Positions 61,701-64,000 of a DNA stretch of 64,000 bases are shown one piece after another (within the stretch, counting starts at the first letter, position 1; each line of letters begins with the position of its first letter). A program made the position numbers and the translations under genes. The stretch spans positions 4,836,001 through 4,900,000 of the forward strand of contig CM037835.1 in assembly GCA_021234535.1 (NCBI GenBank). The letters are read 5' to 3'. The notes under the pieces are model-generated. The model made no database searches and was not told where the DNA came from. It saw only the letters and a list, made by a program, of their open reading frames with translations. This DNA is from Stichopus chloronotus (Eukaryota > Echinodermata > Holothuroidea > Aspidochirotida > Stichopodidae).

Positions 61701-62708
61701 AAAAAAAAATGCCAAAATGAAAAAATGTGTTAAGTCACTTAAAATTTTACTCAGTCGTGGCTATTCGAAATCCGGTAGAAAAAGACGGGTTGTTTCCCCG
61801 AGGTCCAGCTGAAGTTTTTAAAGGTGAATACCTGCCATAAAATGCATGTTCATATGCTGCACATTAAATGGGATCAGACATAACTTAACACTGCAAACGA
61901 GCACATGCAGAGACCGTAAGCTTTGACTTTCTTGGTTCGGTGACGGTGACGTTTGCAAAAAAAAAGAATTTATCTAGAAGAGACTGACGTCACATGACTG
62001 ACGTCACAAAGATGACGATCAGTCATATTTAATGAAACAATAGCATTGTAAACGTTACTGTATATACACAAGTGACTTATAGTTACAAAGCAATACTCAA
62101 AGAATTGTGTCCATTACAGTAAACAGTTGAAATGTTCTGGGAATATAACAAAATCTTAACCACTGGAATACCGTACATTGTTACAAACATCTGTTAGCAT
62201 GCATTCCTCATATGTGTATTAAACTTTCCAGTTAAAAGTGATTAATATTTAGCTGAAGCTGTAGCCTCAAATGCTTTTGTCATCAGGCTCTTAACAGGAT
62301 ACTTTGTGAAAAGGAAATTTTTGGTTAAATTTTTTTCAAGCTTTTTTATTGGAGTTGTTTATGATCTTAAACAGTTATAATTGTTTTCTACTGTTCATCA
62401 TTAGGATAACATTGCTTTGTTATTCTGCTTTATTTTTTCATCTAGTTAGAATCCAGTCAATTGTTTGGTTGATACACACTGAAGACGAGTTGATACTATC
62501 GCCATTCACTGGTACACTATGATATATAAAAACTATTCTTTCTACAGTTATACCGGATCCACCTATAAACATTATTGTTGTTCGTGTTGACGACCAGTCC
62601 TTCAATGTTAGCTACGAATATCCAGATTCGTGGTACATCTCATCGAGAACAGCATACCAGTGTGAAAGATACGTTCCGTCTCAAGGAAAGTCTGCAAATG
62701 TATCAACG
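55650..62708 (+). CDS. Class I cytokine receptor-like protein, gene 2 (5' part, runs off window)
   Basis: Four coding exons (55650-55731, 57574-57691, 61200-61357, 62548-62708) give the first 173 residues: signal peptide, all of D1 and the first half of D2. Exon order, phases (1, 2, 1, 0) and most lengths match receptor gene 1. By hand alignment D2 exon 4 matches at about 42 of 53 positions, and D1 exon 3 at about 30 of 53. It is in the same orientation as gene 1, about 10 kb after its stop codon. The exon carrying the WSxWS-like motif, the membrane segment and the tail would lie beyond 64000. It is probably a second surface receptor with altered ligand choice (inference). Confidence 0.85.
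57388..57475 (+). repeat. Purine-rich GAAA repeat tract
   Basis: About 85 bases of nearly pure GA-rich sequence contain a run of GAAA units. It lies 100 bases upstream of coding exon 2 of receptor gene 2. Confidence 0.85.
57574..57691 (+). CDS. Receptor gene 2, coding exon 2: first half of D1
   Basis: The exon follows CTAATTTCTAG and ends at GTAAGT, phase 2. It reads EDLRPWCDNSPNTTISCYAN then TSGYNSNGSTLCLGIWEEN. The C-x9-C pair is kept. The stretch before the third cysteine is two codons longer than in gene 1. Confidence 0.87.
58747..58945 (-). repeat. Dispersed repeat A, copy 2
   Basis: Read on the minus strand, this matches 14843-15051 in block order (GCCACCCAACAG, GGTCACTCTACCATGGGGTA, CTCCACTAGCCA, TTAGCCCCTA, GAGATAATAA). 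It lies in an intron of receptor gene 2. Confidence 0.8.
59471..59510 (-). repeat. Dispersed repeat B, copy 2
   Basis: This is the inverse of 13551-13590 (GCAATCCACGGAGTTGCGTA on the minus strand). Copies A and B are close to each other at both loci, about 1.3 kb apart at 13.5-15 kb and 0.5 kb apart here. Confidence 0.7.
59966..60215 (+). repeat. Dispersed repeat C, copy 2
   Basis: It shares CTGATCTGGTATGG, CAAAAGTTTGCGTACGCAAC and GTGATCCATGGCCTGAAGTT with 26205-26430 in the same order. It lies in an intron of receptor gene 2. Confidence 0.75.
61200..61357 (+). CDS. Receptor gene 2, coding exon 3: second half of D1
   Basis: The exon follows TTTTTTTCAG and ends at GTAAGC, phase 1. It contains IAESCNSSAGIFKIQVSLD and TVRLDLTEK, matching the exon at 33264 in length and pattern. 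The upstream intron end (TCTAAAGCCTTTCACT) is also shared with gene 1. Confidence 0.87.
61640..61658 (+). repeat. G homopolymer run
   Basis: About 16 consecutive Gs occur in the intron after coding exon 3 of receptor gene 2. It is the longest of many such runs in the window. Confidence 0.9.
62548..62708 (+). CDS. Receptor gene 2, coding exon 4: start of D2
   Basis: The exon follows TTTCTACAG and ends at GTATGT, phase 0. It reads VIPDPPINIIVVRVDDQSFN, then VSYEYPDSW and YQCERYVPSQGKSANVST. It is one codon longer than the gene 1 exon. The intron downstream is recognisably the same sequence as that after 34042. Confidence 0.88.
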
Positions 62709-64000
62709 GTATGTTTTTTATTTCTCATGTGTTTATCTATTTTGTTTGGAAGCATTGTAGTTCAGAAAAGAAAAAAAATATCAACAGCTTAGTCTTATCC
62801 ACACTCCTTGATCATTGTTTTGGTCATATTCAATCGATACAAAAGTACTTAAGGATCCTCTTGCTAAGAACATAATTTAAACTTTCGTCAGGTCCCAGAG
62901 CCCAATATGAAAATGTTAGATGTTGTATCAATTAATCTCAACTGCTTGTTACATTTAGCCTATTTATTGAATTTCATCTCTTTTGATAAGGGTTTTCAAT
63001 TTCAGTTATCTCTTTTTTACTTGAAGCAGACACAAACTCCGGGAATTAGAGTGAACTTACAGCAGAGTTTAATCACTCTGTGAAATGATAGTCTACCTTC
63101 TCCGAATTTTACCTAAGGTTTTAAATCTCAGTTTTCTCAGTTTCTTTTTTTTTCACTTGAAGGAGAAAAACAAACTCTGTGGTTCAGAGTGAACTTTACT
63201 CTTCCAATTAGTGTCGACTGTTTGTCATATTTATTATTAAATTTCATCCAGGGAAGTCTGCAAATGTATCAACGATATGTGTAGTTTATTCTCATTCAAT
63301 CGCCTTTGCTTGAATACATTTTACTAGCAGCTTTGTAGGGAGGGGGGGGGGTAGCTTTAAAAGCGAATCATTGAACCGATATACATTATGAGGATTTTGA
63401 AGGGTACAAACACTTGACAATCTTTATAATTAAGATAATTCATCAAGTTTCACATCTATTCGTTATGAGAAGTGTCAGATCTTTTCTTTTTGATGTTAAA
63501 CCCTTTTTAGACTTTTATTAGCTGTGTGCACCTGAATTAGTCGTGAAAGTGTCCCCCACGAATTTTCAAAAACGAAATTGAATGTTTAATTTTACACTCA
63601 TTCCTGTTTGTTTGCATGTGACACTTTGGGATCCTTTTAGTTTGACCATTTGTCATTAGTATGTGAAGGAAATTTGGCAGGTTTTGAGAATTTCACAAAA
63701 CAACTCAATATGCCTCTGTAAGTAACAAAATGTTTATAGTTTTGGTAACATTCAACTTTATTATCATAAAAAATGAAATAAAAGTTCTCTAGACCAAAAA
63801 ACAAAATATCCCACCCTGCTGTAATAAAGGACCATCGAGTGTTACATTTCGTCTTTAATTTTTCCCTCCATAGTAAAAAAAAAAAAACAGGGTTGAAAAC
63901 ATGTCTCCGTCTAAAATTGCACGGTCTTGGTCTCGAATCGAAATGACTCAATATTGGTGTCGGGGACCATGACTTGAGATCTCGGAGACACCATAAAAAT
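62709..64000 (+). other. Start of next intron of receptor gene 2, with internal duplications
   Basis: A 40-base copy of the end of coding exon 4 and its donor occurs at about 63251-63290, with the GT changed to AT. Around it, blocks near 62932-63045 and 63125-63250 (ACTTGAAG, then CAAACTC and a TTATT-AATTTCATC block) look like a diverged tandem duplication. No WSxWS-bearing exon is seen before the window ends. Confidence 0.6.

Overview
This 64-kb window looks like nuclear DNA of an invertebrate deuterostome. An echinoderm, possibly a sea cucumber, is my best guess, but this is an inference from the protein type, the AT-rich intergenic DNA, the long introns and the repeat style. No bacterial operons, rRNA, tRNA or CRISPR arrays were seen. 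Long continuous reading frames are scarce. The real coding content is in short exons that must be joined by splice sites and phase.

Left part (1-18,876): no convincing cellular gene. It holds a 248-bp element flanked by TTAA (1950-2197), a 367-bp near-perfect foldback element (9239-9605), a CT/AT microsatellite (12918-13009), an array of about 157-bp tandem repeats (about 13930-14810), and a decayed, 5'-truncated non-LTR retrotransposon on the minus strand (about 15040-16990) with a recognisable YADD reverse transcriptase. A possible orphan signal-peptide exon lies at 18877-18960.

Centre (26,789-45,538): one complete ten-exon gene on the plus strand encodes a 518-residue class I cytokine receptor-like protein. 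In order it has a signal peptide, a cysteine-bearing D1 domain, a D2 domain ending in FSPYS (a WSxWS-like motif), a membrane-proximal fibronectin III domain, one transmembrane helix, a proline-rich Box1-like segment, and a tail with several YxN tyrosine motifs and a DSG-type degron-like motif. All exon joins keep phase. A possible alternative last exon lies at 43585-43725.

Right part (49,500-64,000): the start of a second, paralogous receptor gene in the same orientation. A TATA box and 5' UTR exon candidate sit at 49520-49618, and four coding exons run from 55650 to 62708 with the same phases as the first gene. The gene continues past the window edge. Intron sequence is also conserved between the copies, so this is a tandem duplication. 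The two proteins differ more in D1 than in D2, which would fit divergence in ligand binding.

Mobile DNA is common: four TTAA-flanked miniature inverted-repeat elements of three families, a hAT-like element with a perfect 8-bp target duplication (21915-22130), several dispersed repeat pairs, and many G/C homopolymer runs.
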